Below are positions 52,660 to 61,623 of a stretch of 64,000 bases of DNA, piece after piece. Under the pieces are notes generated by a model. That model made no database searches. It was not told the origin of the DNA and saw only the letters and a program-made list of their open reading frames with translations. Every line of letters starts with the position of its first letter. Position 1 is the stretch's first letter. The stretch spans positions 1-64,000 of the forward strand of contig NZ_LMUF01000044.1 of the NCBI RefSeq assembly GCF_009766085.1, read 5' to 3'. The position numbers and the translations under genes were made by a program. Source of the stretch: Burkholderia sp. S171. Its GTDB lineage: Bacteria; Pseudomonadota; Gammaproteobacteria; Burkholderiales; Burkholderiaceae.

Positions 52660-53626
52660 CGCAGCGGTGCCCGCAGTCGCTACACACGCGCCCGTCCCAC
52701 CGGTTCCGCGTGCGCGCATTGCGGCGGCACGTGTGCTGGTGGTCGGCGACGTGATGCTCGACCGCTACTGGTTCGGCGATGTGAACCGCATCTCCCCGGA
52801 AGCACCTGTGCCGGTCGTGCACGTTCAGCGCCAGGAAGACCGGCTTGGCGGCGCGGCCAACGTGGCGCGCAACGCAGCCGCGCTGGGCGCGCAGGCGGGC
52901 TTGCTGTGCGTGGTCGGTCACGATGAGCCGGGCGAACGCATCGTGACATTGCTGGGCGAGAGCCGGGTCACCGCGTTCCTTGAACGCGATCCCGAATTGC
53001 TCACCACCATCAAGTTGCGCGTGCTGTCGCGGCAGCAGCAATTGCTGCGAGTCGACTTCGAGAATTCGCCGACGCACGAAGTCCTGAGCGCATGCCTCGC
53101 CCGGTTCGAAACGCTCTTGCCGCAACATGATGTGATCCTGATGTCGGATTACGCGAAGGGCGGTCTGACGCATGTGACGCAAATGATCGCGGACGCGAAG
53201 CGGGCCGGCAAACCGGTGCTGGTTGACCCGAAAGGCGATGACTGGGATCGCTATCGCGGCGCCACGCTGATCACGCCGAACCGTGCGGAGTTGCGCGAAG
53301 TGGTCGGGCGCTGGAGCTCGGAAGAAGATTTGCTTGCACGTGTTACGGCGCTGCGCGAATCGCTTGATCTCGGTGCGTTGCTGCTGACGCGATCGGAGGA
53401 GGGCATGACGCTCTTCACCGCCGGCCAAGTGGTCCACACGCAGGCCGATGCGCGCGAAGTGTATGATGTTTCGGGTGCCGGCGACACAGTCATTGCAACC
53501 GTTGCAACTATGCTGGGTGCGGGTGTGCCGCTGGTCGACTGCATCGCTTATGCCAACCGGGCAGCAGGAATTGTCGTCGGGAAGCTGGGTACGGCGACCG
53601 TCGACTACAACGAACTTCTCGCCTGA
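52637..53626 (+). CDS. hldE: D-glycero-beta-D-manno-heptose-7-phosphate kinase
   Basis: This 329-residue PfkB-family kinase of the ADP-heptose pathway has the start VLVVGDVMLDRYWFGDV, the GGAANVARNAAALG substrate loop and the catalytic DVSGAGDTVIATVA. Only the kinase half is present. The cytidylyl/adenylyltransferase half of E. coli HldE is missing, so it is the split form (rfaE domain I) and the transferase must be encoded elsewhere. The first 30 residues are a Pro/Ala-rich leader overlapping the end of ugd. Confidence 0.92.
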   Translation: MSNSLSPDAAVPAVATHAPVPPVPRARIAAARVLVVGDVMLDRYWFGDVNRISPEAPVPVVHVQRQEDRLGGAANVARNAAALGAQAGLLCVVGHDEPGERIVTLLGESRVTAFLERDPELLTTIKLRVLSRQQQLLRVDFENSPTHEVLSACLARFETLLPQHDVILMSDYAKGGLTHVTQMIADAKRAGKPVLVDPKGDDWDRYRGATLITPNRAELREVVGRWSSEEDLLARVTALRESLDLGALLLTRSEEGMTLFTAGQVVHTQADAREVYDVSGAGDTVIATVATMLGAGVPLVDCIAYANRAAGIVVGKLGTATVDYNELLA

Positions 53627-53645
53627 CTTAGCGGCTAAAACTACC

Positions 53646-54638
53646 ATGACAATCATCGTTACCGGCGCGGCCGGGTTTATCGGCAGCAACATCGTCAAGG
53701 CGCTCAACGAGCGTGGCGAGCAACGTGTGATCGCCGTCGATAACCTCACGCGCGCCGACAAATTCAAGAACCTGGTCGATTGCGAAGTCGACGATTACCT
53801 CGACAAGACCGAATTCGTCACGCGCTTCAAGCGTGGTGATTTCGGCAAGGTCAAGGCTGTTTTCCATGAAGGCGCGTGTTCGGACACGATGGAAACCGAC
53901 GGCCGCTACATGATGGAAAACAACTTCCGCTATAGCCGAGACGTGCTGGACACATGCCTGGAACAGGGCGTGCAATTCCTGTATGCATCGTCGGCGGCAG
54001 TGTATGGCGGATCGAGCGAATTCGTGGAGCGTCGCGACGTCGAAAAGCCGTTGAACGTGTACGGCTATTCGAAATTTCTCTTCGATCAGATCGTGCGTCA
54101 GATCCTGCCGAAAGCACGTACCCAGATTGCGGGTTTCCGCTATTTCAACGTGTATGGGCAGCGCGAGAATCACAAGGGACGTATGGCGTCTGTCGCGTTT
54201 CACAACTTCAACCAGTTCCGCGCCGAGGGCAAGGTCAAGCTGTTCGGCGAGTACAACGGCTATGGCGCGGGTGAGCAGACGCGTGATTTCGTGTCGGTGG
54301 AAGACGTGACGAAGGTCAATCTGCACTTCTTCGATCATCCGGAGACGTCGGGTATTTTCAACCTGGGTACGGGGCGCGCACAGCCGTTCAACGACATTGC
54401 GTCAACGGTGGTGAACTCGCTGCGGGCAATGGATGGCGAAGCGCCGTTGTCGCTGGCGGAGTTGGTGCAGCGTGGCTTGATCGAATACATCCCGTTCCCC
54501 GACGCGTTGCGCGGCAAGTACCAGTGCTTCACGCAGGCTAATCAGTCGAAGTTGCGCGAAGCCGGGTATGACGCACCGTTCCTGACGGTTCAGGAAGGTG
54601 TCGACAGATACGTGCGTTGGCTATTCGGTCAGCTATAA
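53646..54638 (+). CDS. hldD: ADP-L-glycero-D-manno-heptose 6-epimerase
   Basis: This 330-residue extended SDR epimerises the last step of ADP-heptose synthesis for the LPS core. The Rossmann motif is VTGAAGFIGSNIVKALNERG. Catalytic residues are Tyr139 and Lys143 in NVYGYSKF, with the Ser116 region YASSAAVYGG. The FHEGACSDTMETDG and RYFNVYGQRENHKGRMASV segments are HldD-specific. ATG 53646 is 19 bases after hldE. Together with ugd and hldE it forms an LPS precursor operon. Confidence 0.96.
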   Translation: MTIIVTGAAGFIGSNIVKALNERGEQRVIAVDNLTRADKFKNLVDCEVDDYLDKTEFVTRFKRGDFGKVKAVFHEGACSDTMETDGRYMMENNFRYSRDVLDTCLEQGVQFLYASSAAVYGGSSEFVERRDVEKPLNVYGYSKFLFDQIVRQILPKARTQIAGFRYFNVYGQRENHKGRMASVAFHNFNQFRAEGKVKLFGEYNGYGAGEQTRDFVSVEDVTKVNLHFFDHPETSGIFNLGTGRAQPFNDIASTVVNSLRAMDGEAPLSLAELVQRGLIEYIPFPDALRGKYQCFTQANQSKLREAGYDAPFLTVQEGVDRYVRWLFGQL

Positions 54639-54712
54639 AAGCACTGGCCGTTTTCCTACACTGGGTCTCCCGGTCAGCGATCATCGCGGACCGGTTTTCA
54701 AGGGAGACTCAC

Positions 54713-55036
54713 ATGATCAAGAAACTTCTCGCGGCGTTCACGCTGGCTGTATCAATCGGTTCGGCGTTCGCCGCCGTGGATATCAACAACGCCAATTCCG
54801 ACGCGTTACGCGGCATCAAGGGCATTGGGCCGGCCAAGGCGAAAGCCATTCTCGACGAGCGCGAAGCACACGGTCCGTTCAAGGACGCGGCCGAGTTGAG
54901 CAAACGCGTCAAGGGTATGGGCGGCAAGACGGTTGAGCGCTTGCAGGCTGAAGGGCTGACCATTGGACCAGGTGGGGCGCCAGTGGCGGTTACCGGTGCC
55001 AAGCCGGCTGCGGGCGCGGTTGTCGTCAAGAAGTAG
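54713..55036 (+). CDS. ComEA-like helix-hairpin-helix protein
   Basis: This 107-residue secreted protein has the signal MIKKLLAAFTLAVSIGSAFA. A ComEA-type helix-hairpin-helix domain (VDINNANSDALRGIKGIGPAKAKAILDERE, KGMGGKTVERLQAEGL) follows. Stand-alone ComEA proteins bind incoming DNA in the periplasm during competence, or act in DNA handling. AGGGAG lies about 6 bases before ATG 54713; earlier in-frame codons overlap hldD. The last 25 residues are Ala/Gly/Val-rich and disordered. Confidence 0.85.
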   Translation: MIKKLLAAFTLAVSIGSAFAAVDINNANSDALRGIKGIGPAKAKAILDEREAHGPFKDAAELSKRVKGMGGKTVERLQAEGLTIGPGGAPVAVTGAKPAAGAVVVKK

Positions 55037-55216
55037 CGCGGTGGTGGCGCATCGGTCGGCGCGCCGGTCGACCTGATGCGCCTTCGTTTGCCGGCAACCT
55101 GGAGCTTTCCAGAGCGCCGGCACCTCATCCCCTCCGTCCAATAGGGCCGCCCGGCACCCCGAAACCCTCTGGGCTACAATCAGTAGCTTATCGACCGCAG
55201 CAACCCCACGACCGCT

Positions 55217-56119
55217 ATGGCTTACAAGACAATCGAAGACACCATTGGCAATACGCCGCTGGTGCAACTGGTCCGTATTCCGGACGACGAAATCCGCAGC
55301 CGTAACAACGTGATCCTCGGCAAGCTCGAGGGCAACAACCCGGCGGGTTCAGTGAAGGACCGTCCGGCACTCTCGATGATCAAGAAGGCGGAAGAGCGCG
55401 GCCGCATCAAGCCCGGCGACACCCTGATCGAATCGACAAGCGGCAACACCGGTATCGCACTCGCCATGGCCGCAGCCATTCGCGGCTACAAGATGGTGCT
55501 TCTCATGCCGGAAGACCTGTCGATCGAACGTCGCCAGAGCATGGCGGCCTACGGAGCGGAAATCGTACTTACGCCAGTCACTGGCGGCATGGAATACGCC
55601 CGCGATCTCGCTGAGCAAATGCAGCGCGATGGCAAAGGCATCATCCTCGATCAGTTCGCGAATCCGGATAATCCGCTCGCCCACTACGAGACAACCGGCC
55701 CGGAACTCTGGCGCGACACCGAAGGCCAGATCACGCATTTCGTGTCGGCTATGGGCACGACCGGCACCATCATGGGCGTGTCGCAATATCTGAAAGAACA
55801 GAACGCGAACATCGAGATCATTGGGGCCCAGCCGGAAGAAGGCTCGCGCATCCCCGGCATCCGCAAGTGGCCCGAAGCCTATCTGCCGAAAATCTTTGAT
55901 CGAAGCCGCGTGGATCGTACGGAAAACGTCAGTCAGGCCGCATCAGAAGCCATGGCGCGGTGGCTGGCATCGGTGGAAGGCATTTTCTGCGGAATTTCCG
56001 CTGCCGGCGCGTGCGAAGTAGCGTTGCGTGTGGCGCGCCAGGTGGAGAACGCGACTATCGTGTTCGTCGTCTGTGATCGTGGTGACCGGTACTTATCGAC
56101 GGGCGTGTTCCCGGCCTGA
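55217..56119 (+). CDS. cysM: Cysteine synthase B (O-acetylserine sulfhydrylase, CysM type)
   Basis: This 300-residue PLP enzyme makes cysteine from O-acetylserine and sulfide or thiosulfate. The PLP Lys47 is in NPAGSVKDRPALSM, STSGNTGIALA binds PLP, and SAMGTTGTIMG is the phosphate loop. The KLEGNNPAGSVKDRPA and GAQPEEGSRIPGI forms are of CysM rather than CysK type. It stands alone, and a strong terminator follows. Confidence 0.95.
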   Translation: MAYKTIEDTIGNTPLVQLVRIPDDEIRSRNNVILGKLEGNNPAGSVKDRPALSMIKKAEERGRIKPGDTLIESTSGNTGIALAMAAAIRGYKMVLLMPEDLSIERRQSMAAYGAEIVLTPVTGGMEYARDLAEQMQRDGKGIILDQFANPDNPLAHYETTGPELWRDTEGQITHFVSAMGTTGTIMGVSQYLKEQNANIEIIGAQPEEGSRIPGIRKWPEAYLPKIFDRSRVDRTENVSQAASEAMARWLASVEGIFCGISAAGACEVALRVARQVENATIVFVVCDRGDRYLSTGVFPA

Positions 56120-56154
56120 ATCGGCTTGGTCATTCGCTAAGTCAGAGCACAAAC

Positions 56155-56181
56155 AAAAGCCCGGCATCTACCGGGCTTTTT
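56155..56181. terminator. Bidirectional terminator between cysM and mltB
   Basis: A 10-bp stem AAAAGCCCGG/CCGGGCTTTT with a 6-base loop is flanked by A4 and T5. It separates convergent genes. Confidence 0.93.
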
Positions 56182-56218
56182 GCATAGTGCGCGAGACCAA
56201 ATACGCCCTCCGGCTACG

Positions 56219-57403
56219 TCATTGCGATGCTGAAACGCCACCATTGCTCGCCGCCATCTGCGCCTTCACCGCTTCGCCAAGCTGATACACGGCGAGTGCA
56301 TAGAAGAAGCTGCGGTTGTAACGCGTTAGCACGTAGAAGTTCTTCAGGCCAAGCGTGTATTCGGTTGGGCGGCCCGGCGTCGGCAAGTCGACGACCGTTA
56401 CCGGCGTGCCCGCTTCCGCTTCGGAGTTGAGCCCCGGCTCGCTTATCAGCATGCCGGCTTTCGTGAGCTGCGCGAGCGACCAGTGCGGCTCGGGCTGACC
56501 ATCGGCGGCGGCTTGCGCAATGCCTTGACTGCCTGTGTCGCCGGCAATTTTCCAGACCACCGGCCGTCCCGATTCCCAGCCGTGCTGCTTCAAATAGTTG
56601 GCGACACTGCCGATGGCATCGGCGGGACTGTTCCGCAAGTCGATGTGGCCGTTACCGTCGAAATCCACCGCGTACTGCACGATGCTGCTCGGCAGGAATT
56701 GCGGAATGCCGATTGCGCCCGTGTACGAACCGAGCACGGTGGTTGGATCGATTTGCTGGTCGTGCGTCCACACCAGCAGGTCTTCAAGATTCTTGCGGAA
56801 CGTCGCTTGCCGTTCTGCGCGGTTCGGCGTGTTGGGATAATCGAAGGTGAGCGTGGTCAGCGCATCGAGTGCACGGAAGTTACCCATGTACTTGCCATAG
56901 ATGGTCTCCACGCCAATGATCCCGACGATCGCTTCGGGCGGCACGCCGTACTGATCCGATGCACGTTGCAGGGCAGCCTGGTTCGCGCGCCAGAATTTGA
57001 CGCCGGCGGCAATCCGCACCGGCTCTACGAAACGCCCCTGATACGCGCGCCAGTTCTTGGTGGCCGGCGTAGGCGAAGGCAGCACCAGTTTCACGGCCGT
57101 TGCCGAATAGCTCACGCGATTGAACAGGTCGTGCAAGGCGGCGGAATCGAAGTCGTAACGCGCAACAAGATCGTTAATGAACGCGTCCACATTGGGATTG
57201 TTCGCGTAGCGTTGCGGCACGATCTCTTCTTCGAACATCTGCCCTTGCGGCGTCGGCTGCTGGGGTTGCGATTGCGCGAATGACTGAGCGACTGCCTGAC
57301 CTATACCGAATGTGCCAAGTGCGCAAACGAGGGCGGCGACTGAGGCGAGGCGCGCGGTTCGCGCCGAAAGAGGCAAGACGGTCGAAGCAAACTTGAAGTT
57401 CAT
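56219..57403 (-). CDS. mltB: Membrane-bound or soluble lytic murein transglycosylase B
   Basis: This protein of about 394 residues cleaves peptidoglycan glycan strands to 1,6-anhydromuramic products in the periplasm. A Sec signal ends near residue 40 (GIGQAVAQ); no lipobox Cys is seen, so it is probably not a lipoprotein. The catalytic Glu166 is in IVGIIGVETIYGKYMGN. GAIGIPQFLPSSIVQYAVDFDGNGHIDL and the C-terminal YFYALAVYQLG type ending confirm the family. ATG 57403 is chosen; the open frame upstream adds 19 non-conserved codons. Confidence 0.92.
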   Translation of the reverse strand: MNFKFASTVLPLSARTARLASVAALVCALGTFGIGQAVAQSFAQSQPQQPTPQGQMFEEEIVPQRYANNPNVDAFINDLVARYDFDSAALHDLFNRVSYSATAVKLVLPSPTPATKNWRAYQGRFVEPVRIAAGVKFWRANQAALQRASDQYGVPPEAIVGIIGVETIYGKYMGNFRALDALTTLTFDYPNTPNRAERQATFRKNLEDLLVWTHDQQIDPTTVLGSYTGAIGIPQFLPSSIVQYAVDFDGNGHIDLRNSPADAIGSVANYLKQHGWESGRPVVWKIAGDTGSQGIAQAAADGQPEPHWSLAQLTKAGMLISEPGLNSEAEAGTPVTVVDLPTPGRPTEYTLGLKNFYVLTRYNRSFFYALAVYQLGEAVKAQMAASNGGVSASQ

Positions 57404-57707
57404 AGTGTGCGTAATTGTGGCGGTGTAACGCGAGGCGCGCGGGAAATGCGCGCAGGGCATACGAGAGTCGGATCAGTATAACCGACGCGTTTTCGGGACC
57501 ATCCCGAAAGCCTTCAGAGCGCGTGCGGACGCTCAAAAGCGGTGCCGCGCGGCTGCGTCATTTCCAGTGTGGTAACTTAACAAGAACCCGCGCGGTGCGG
57601 CGTTCGGCCGCTGACAGTCGGGCGGCAGGAAGGTGGCACCGCAACCGACAAAAACATCTGAACGATACGAGACACGCGGTACGGCTCGCCCGGCTGCGCA
57701 ACCCATC
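57404..57707. other. Divergent promoter region mltB / deacetylase
   Basis: About 300 bases lie between divergent genes. I found no convincing -35/-10 pair or operator. Confidence 0.4.
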
Positions 57708-58631
57708 ATGGCTACCGGCTTTTATACCCACCCAGATTGCCTCCTTCACGACATGGGCCCGTGGCATCCCGAATGCCCCGCGCGCCTTCAGGCGATCGAG
57801 GATCAGTTGATCGCAAGTCGTATCGACACCTCGATCGAGCGTGAAGACGCGCCGCTCGCAAGCGAAGAGGATCTGGCGCGGGTTCATACGCAGGCGCATA
57901 TCGATTTCGTGAAGGAGACGGCGCCGTCAGTCGGCCGCGCGGAGATTGATCCGGATACGCTGATGTCGCCGGGTTCTTATCATGCGGCGTTGCGCGCTGC
58001 AGGCGCCGCGGTCGCCGCTACGGATGCCGTTATCGCCGGCACCTACGAGAACGCATTTTGCAGCGTGCGGCCGCCTGGACATCACGCGGAACCGGCGCGT
58101 GCGATGGGCTTCTGCTTTTTCAACAACATCGCGATCGCGGCGCGTCACGCACTCGAAGTGCATGGGCTTGAGCGCGTGGCGATCATCGATTTCGATGTGC
58201 ATCACGGTAATGGCACCGAAGCCGCGTTCTCGGGCGATCCGCGCGTGCTGATGTGCAGCTTTTTCCAGCACCCGTTCTATCCGTACAGCGGCGCCGATAA
58301 CCACGCATCGAATATGGTCAACCTGCCCATGCCCGCGCGTACGAAAGGCATGGCTGTGCGCGAAGCCGTCGACATGATGTGGCTGCCGAGACTCGATGAA
58401 TTCAAGCCGCAGATGATCTTCGTCTCCGCAGGTTTCGACGCGCATCGCGAGGACGATCTCGGCAACATGGGTCTTGTCGAGGACGACTATACGTGGCTCA
58501 CCCAGCAGATCCGCGCGGTAGCGAAGCGGCATGCGAAGGGCAGGATAGTGAGCAGTCTGGAGGGCGGGTACAACCTGTCGGCGCTTGGGCGCAGCGTGGT
58601 CGCGCATGTGCGCGCGCTCGCCGATATTTAA
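57708..58631 (+). CDS. Histone deacetylase-like amidohydrolase (HDAH/AcuC type)
   Basis: This protein of about 307 residues belongs to the zinc deacetylase family. Catalytic His125 and His126 are in RPPGHHAEPARAMGFCFFNN. The zinc ligands Asp163 and His165 are in IIDFDVHHGNGTE, and the later DAHREDDLG and SLEGGYNLSALG are conserved. Bacterial members remove acetyl or other acyl groups from polyamines or proteins; the substrate is unknown. ATG 57708 begins the conserved part (MATGFYTHPDCLLHDMG). Confidence 0.9.
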   Translation: MATGFYTHPDCLLHDMGPWHPECPARLQAIEDQLIASRIDTSIEREDAPLASEEDLARVHTQAHIDFVKETAPSVGRAEIDPDTLMSPGSYHAALRAAGAAVAATDAVIAGTYENAFCSVRPPGHHAEPARAMGFCFFNNIAIAARHALEVHGLERVAIIDFDVHHGNGTEAAFSGDPRVLMCSFFQHPFYPYSGADNHASNMVNLPMPARTKGMAVREAVDMMWLPRLDEFKPQMIFVSAGFDAHREDDLGNMGLVEDDYTWLTQQIRAVAKRHAKGRIVSSLEGGYNLSALGRSVVAHVRALADI

Positions 58632-58672
58632 GCTGCTGTTGCAAGGCAAGTCCCACGGCAAGTCCGAGTACC

Positions 58673-59569
58673 CTACATGCGCGAACGCTTAAGCTCGGCA
58701 CGCACGAGCGTCCAATCGACCAACGCCTTGATCACCCGATCCCGGTCGAGGTCGCTGAGCGTCTCGTGATAGCTGCCTTCCAGTATCAGCAGGGTGGTAT
58801 CCGTGGAACCGGTGTTCGCTTCGAATTCGCGGCTGCCGTCGGGGTTGGTGAGCGCGTCCTTCGTGCCGTGAAACACGAGAAGCGGCAAGTCGATAGACGT
58901 GCGTCGTGCAGCGATGCGGCGCATGGCGGCCACTATCTGCGCCGCCGTCCTGGCAGGTATGGGCCGATGATGCACCAGCGGATCCCGCCGGTTCGCCTCG
59001 ACCACGCCGTGCGCACGGGATAACGTGGCCGGGTCGATGGTCAGCGCAGGAAATCGCGGCATCAGGCGGCTGATCAGGCCGCCGAGCTTGAGCTTCCAGC
59101 GCGGCGCGTCGGCCGGCGGTTTGAGCGCGGCGCTCGACAGGATCAGCCCGGCCAGTTTCCGGCCGCTTTCCGGCAGGCGCTCGGCCGCATAAAGCGCGGC
59201 GATGGCGCCACTCATGCTATGTCCCATCAGGAACAGCGGGATGTTGAGCGGCGCGGTGGTGTCCGCGGCGTTGAGGAGAGCATCGGTATCGAGCAGATAG
59301 TCGTCGAAGGAGTTGATCCACACACGCTCGCCCGGCGATTTGCCGTGGCCACGCAGATCCGTGGCAATCAGTTCGATGCCCGCCGCATTCAGGCGCAGCG
59401 CGAAGGCGTCGTAGCGGCGAGCATGTTCGGCCAGTCCGTGCACCAGCGCGATTCGCGCCAGCGGTGCGGGAAAGGCGGCGGCGGCTTGCCATCGATGAAG
59501 ATGAAGGTCGATGCCATCGGCGGTGGCCGTGCTGCTGGTCGAATACGTGTTGTGCGGGGTTGTTTGCAT
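58673..59569 (-). CDS. Alpha/beta hydrolase, monoacylglycerol lipase-like
   Basis: This 298-residue serine hydrolase has the nucleophile Ser118 in LMGHSMSG, an Asp in FHGTKDALTNPDGS and the His in EGSYHETLSD. The HGLAEHARRYDAFA and DLRGHGKSPGER motifs are those of monoacylglycerol lipase/lysophospholipase proteins (PldB group). No signal peptide is seen, so it is cytoplasmic. It is divergent from etfB, which could fit use of released fatty acids, but this is inference. Confidence 0.88.
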   Translation of the reverse strand: MQTTPHNTYSTSSTATADGIDLHLHRWQAAAAFPAPLARIALVHGLAEHARRYDAFALRLNAAGIELIATDLRGHGKSPGERVWINSFDDYLLDTDALLNAADTTAPLNIPLFLMGHSMSGAIAALYAAERLPESGRKLAGLILSSAALKPPADAPRWKLKLGGLISRLMPRFPALTIDPATLSRAHGVVEANRRDPLVHHRPIPARTAAQIVAAMRRIAARRTSIDLPLLVFHGTKDALTNPDGSREFEANTGSTDTTLLILEGSYHETLSDLDRDRVIKALVDWTLVRAELKRSRM

Positions 59570-59668
59570 GGCCTGTCGGCAAAAATCGGAATTCCGCAGA
59601 TGATAGTCCCGATGCGCCTGGCCGGTCCGCGCTGCTTCTAGAGCGCATCCCCGATTGTCATCGATGCC

Positions 59669-59684
59669 ATTTTATGCGTAAAAT
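59669..59684. promoter_or_regulatory. Inverted repeat upstream of etfBA
   Basis: The repeat ATTTTA-TGCG-TAAAAT has perfect 6-bp arms. It lies in the etfB/lipase divergent region, about 150 bases before etfB, in a markedly AT-rich patch. It could be a repressor operator. Confidence 0.45.
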
Positions 59685-59785
59685 AGAACGACCGTGCTGT
59701 AAAAAATAAGCATCTACTGATTGTGCAAAGCCTGACGGACTGCTCGCGAGTCTGCCGTAAGCAATCGGCGGCGAGAGTCACTCGT

Positions 59786-59791
59786 TATAAT
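59786..59791 (+). promoter_or_regulatory. Candidate -10 box for etfB
   Basis: TATAAT lies 39 bases before the etfB start. The -35 position is not clear. Confidence 0.4.
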
Positions 59792-59830
59792 GGGCTTGGG
59801 ATGATGTATTCGTAACTTAGGAGCGTGTGC

Positions 59831-60580
59831 ATGAAAATCTTGGTGCCAGTCAAACGCGTGGTCGACTACAACGTGAAAGTCCGGGTCAAGCCGGATGGCA
59901 GCGCAGTGGACATCGCGAACGTGAAGATGTCGATGAATCCGTTCGACGAAATCGCCGTGGAAGAAGCCGTGCGTCTGCGCGAAGCGGGCGTGGCGACGGA
60001 AGTGATCGCTGTGTCGTGCGGCGTGACGCAATGTCAGGAAACGCTGCGTACCGCGTTGGCGATTGGTGCTGATCGCGCGATCCTGGTCGAATCGACTGAG
60101 GAATTGCAGCCGTTGGCAGTCGCGAAGATTTTGAAGGCGCTGGTCGATAAAGAGCAGCCGCAACTGATCATCCTTGGCAAGCAAGCCATTGACGATGACT
60201 CGAATCAAACCGGTCAGATGCTCGCCGCATTGGCCGGTTTGCCGCAAGCGACGTTCGCCTCCAAGGTGACGGTCGCCGATGGCAAAGCTACGGTGTCGCG
60301 CGAAGTCGATGGCGGTTCGGAAACGCTATCGCTGACGTTGCCGGCGGTGGTGACCACAGACTTGCGCCTGAACGAGCCGCGTTACGTGACGTTGCCCAAC
60401 ATCATGAAGGCCAAGAAGAAGCCGATGGAAACGTTGAAGCCGGCAGATCTCGGTGTCGATGTCACGCCCCGCCTGAAGACGCTCAAAGTGGCTGAGCCGC
60501 CACAGCGTTCCGCAGGCGTGAAGGTGCCGGACGTGAAGACGCTGGTCGAGAAGTTGAAGACCGAAGCCAAGGTTCTGTGA
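59831..60580 (+). CDS. etfB: Electron transfer flavoprotein beta subunit
   Basis: This 249-residue subunit passes electrons from acyl-CoA dehydrogenases to the ETF:ubiquinone oxidoreductase. The family N-terminus is MKILVPVKRVVDYNVKVRVKPDG. AMP-binding and signature features include VEEAVRLREAG, QLIILGKQAIDDDSNQTGQMLA and PRYVTLPNIMKAKKK. TAGGAG lies 7 bases before ATG 59831, so the extra two upstream codons are discarded. It forms an operon with etfA and probably the downstream acyl-CoA dehydrogenase. Confidence 0.97.
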   Translation: MKILVPVKRVVDYNVKVRVKPDGSAVDIANVKMSMNPFDEIAVEEAVRLREAGVATEVIAVSCGVTQCQETLRTALAIGADRAILVESTEELQPLAVAKILKALVDKEQPQLIILGKQAIDDDSNQTGQMLAALAGLPQATFASKVTVADGKATVSREVDGGSETLSLTLPAVVTTDLRLNEPRYVTLPNIMKAKKKPMETLKPADLGVDVTPRLKTLKVAEPPQRSAGVKVPDVKTLVEKLKTEAKVL

Positions 60581-60593
60581 GGGAGTTTCCAAA

Positions 60594-61529
60594 GTGACTA
60601 TTCTTGTAATTGCAGAACACGACAACGCGTCTGTCAAATCGGCGACGTTGAACACCATCGCGGCGGCCCAGAAGATTGGTGGCGATATCCACGTGCTGAT
60701 CGCGGGCTCGAACGCGCAAGCAGCGGCCGATGCCGCAGCGAAGATTGCGGGCGTAGCAAAGGTGTTGCTCGCCGATGCACCGCAACTCGCCGATGGGCTG
60801 GCCGAGAATATCGACGGAACGGTGGTCCTGATCGCGAAGAACTATTCGCACATCCTGGCGCCCGCGACCCCGTACGGCAAGAACATCGCGCCGCGTATTG
60901 CAGCGCATCTGGATGTCGCGCAGATCAGTGACATCACGGCAGTGGATTCGCCGGATACCTTCGAGCGTCCCATCTATGCAGGCAACGCGATCGCCACGGT
61001 TCAATCGAGCGATGCGATCAAGGTCATCACCGTGCGTACCACGGGTTTCGACCCGGTCGCAGCAGAAGGCGGCAGTGCATCGGTGGAAAAGATCGAAGCC
61101 TCGGCCGACACTGGCATCTCGAAGTTCGTGAGCCGCGAGCTGACGAAGCTGGACCGGCCGGAGCTGACGTCGGCGAAGATCATTGTGTCGGGTGGACGGG
61201 GTTTGGGCAGCGGCGAGAACTACACGAAAGTGCTCGAACCGCTGGCGGACAAACTCGGCGCGGCGCTGGGCGCATCGCGTGCGGCAGTCGATGCAGGGTT
61301 CGTGCCGAACGACTATCAAGTCGGCCAAACCGGCAAGATCGTGGCGCCTAACTTGTATGTTGCAGTCGGTATTTCGGGCGCGATCCAGCACTTGGCCGGG
61401 ATGAAAGACAGCAAGGTCATCGTCGCGATCAACAAGGACGCGGAAGCGCCAATCTTCGGCGTCGCGGACTACGGACTTGTGGGTGATTTGTTCACGGTCG
61501 TGCCGGACCTCGTGAAAGAACTTGGCTGA
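60594..61529 (+). CDS. etfA: Electron transfer flavoprotein alpha subunit
   Basis: This 311-residue FAD-binding subunit of ETF has the C-terminal FAD domain patterns SGGRGLGSGENYTKVLEPLADKLGAALGASR, VGQTGKIVAPNLYVAVGISGAIQHLAGM and INKDAEAPIFGVADYGLVGD. The start is GTG 60594, 13 bases after the etfB stop with GAGGGAG in between. This fits translational coupling and the family length. Confidence 0.97.
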   Translation: MTILVIAEHDNASVKSATLNTIAAAQKIGGDIHVLIAGSNAQAAADAAAKIAGVAKVLLADAPQLADGLAENIDGTVVLIAKNYSHILAPATPYGKNIAPRIAAHLDVAQISDITAVDSPDTFERPIYAGNAIATVQSSDAIKVITVRTTGFDPVAAEGGSASVEKIEASADTGISKFVSRELTKLDRPELTSAKIIVSGGRGLGSGENYTKVLEPLADKLGAALGASRAAVDAGFVPNDYQVGQTGKIVAPNLYVAVGISGAIQHLAGMKDSKVIVAINKDAEAPIFGVADYGLVGDLFTVVPDLVKELG

Positions 61530-61570
61530 TCATTCTTAAGGCCACTGGCTAGAAAGAAAGCAACATCGAA

Positions 61571-61599
61571 AAAAGGGGCGACATACGTGCGCCCCTTTT
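61571..61599 (+). terminator. Hairpin terminator between etfA and the acyl-CoA dehydrogenase
   Basis: A 9-bp stem AAAAGGGGC/GCCCCTTTT ends in only T4. It may attenuate rather than stop transcription into the next gene, which lies 24 bases beyond. Confidence 0.6.
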
Positions 61600-61623
61600 C
61601 ACATCTGTTGGGGGAGACAAGAC

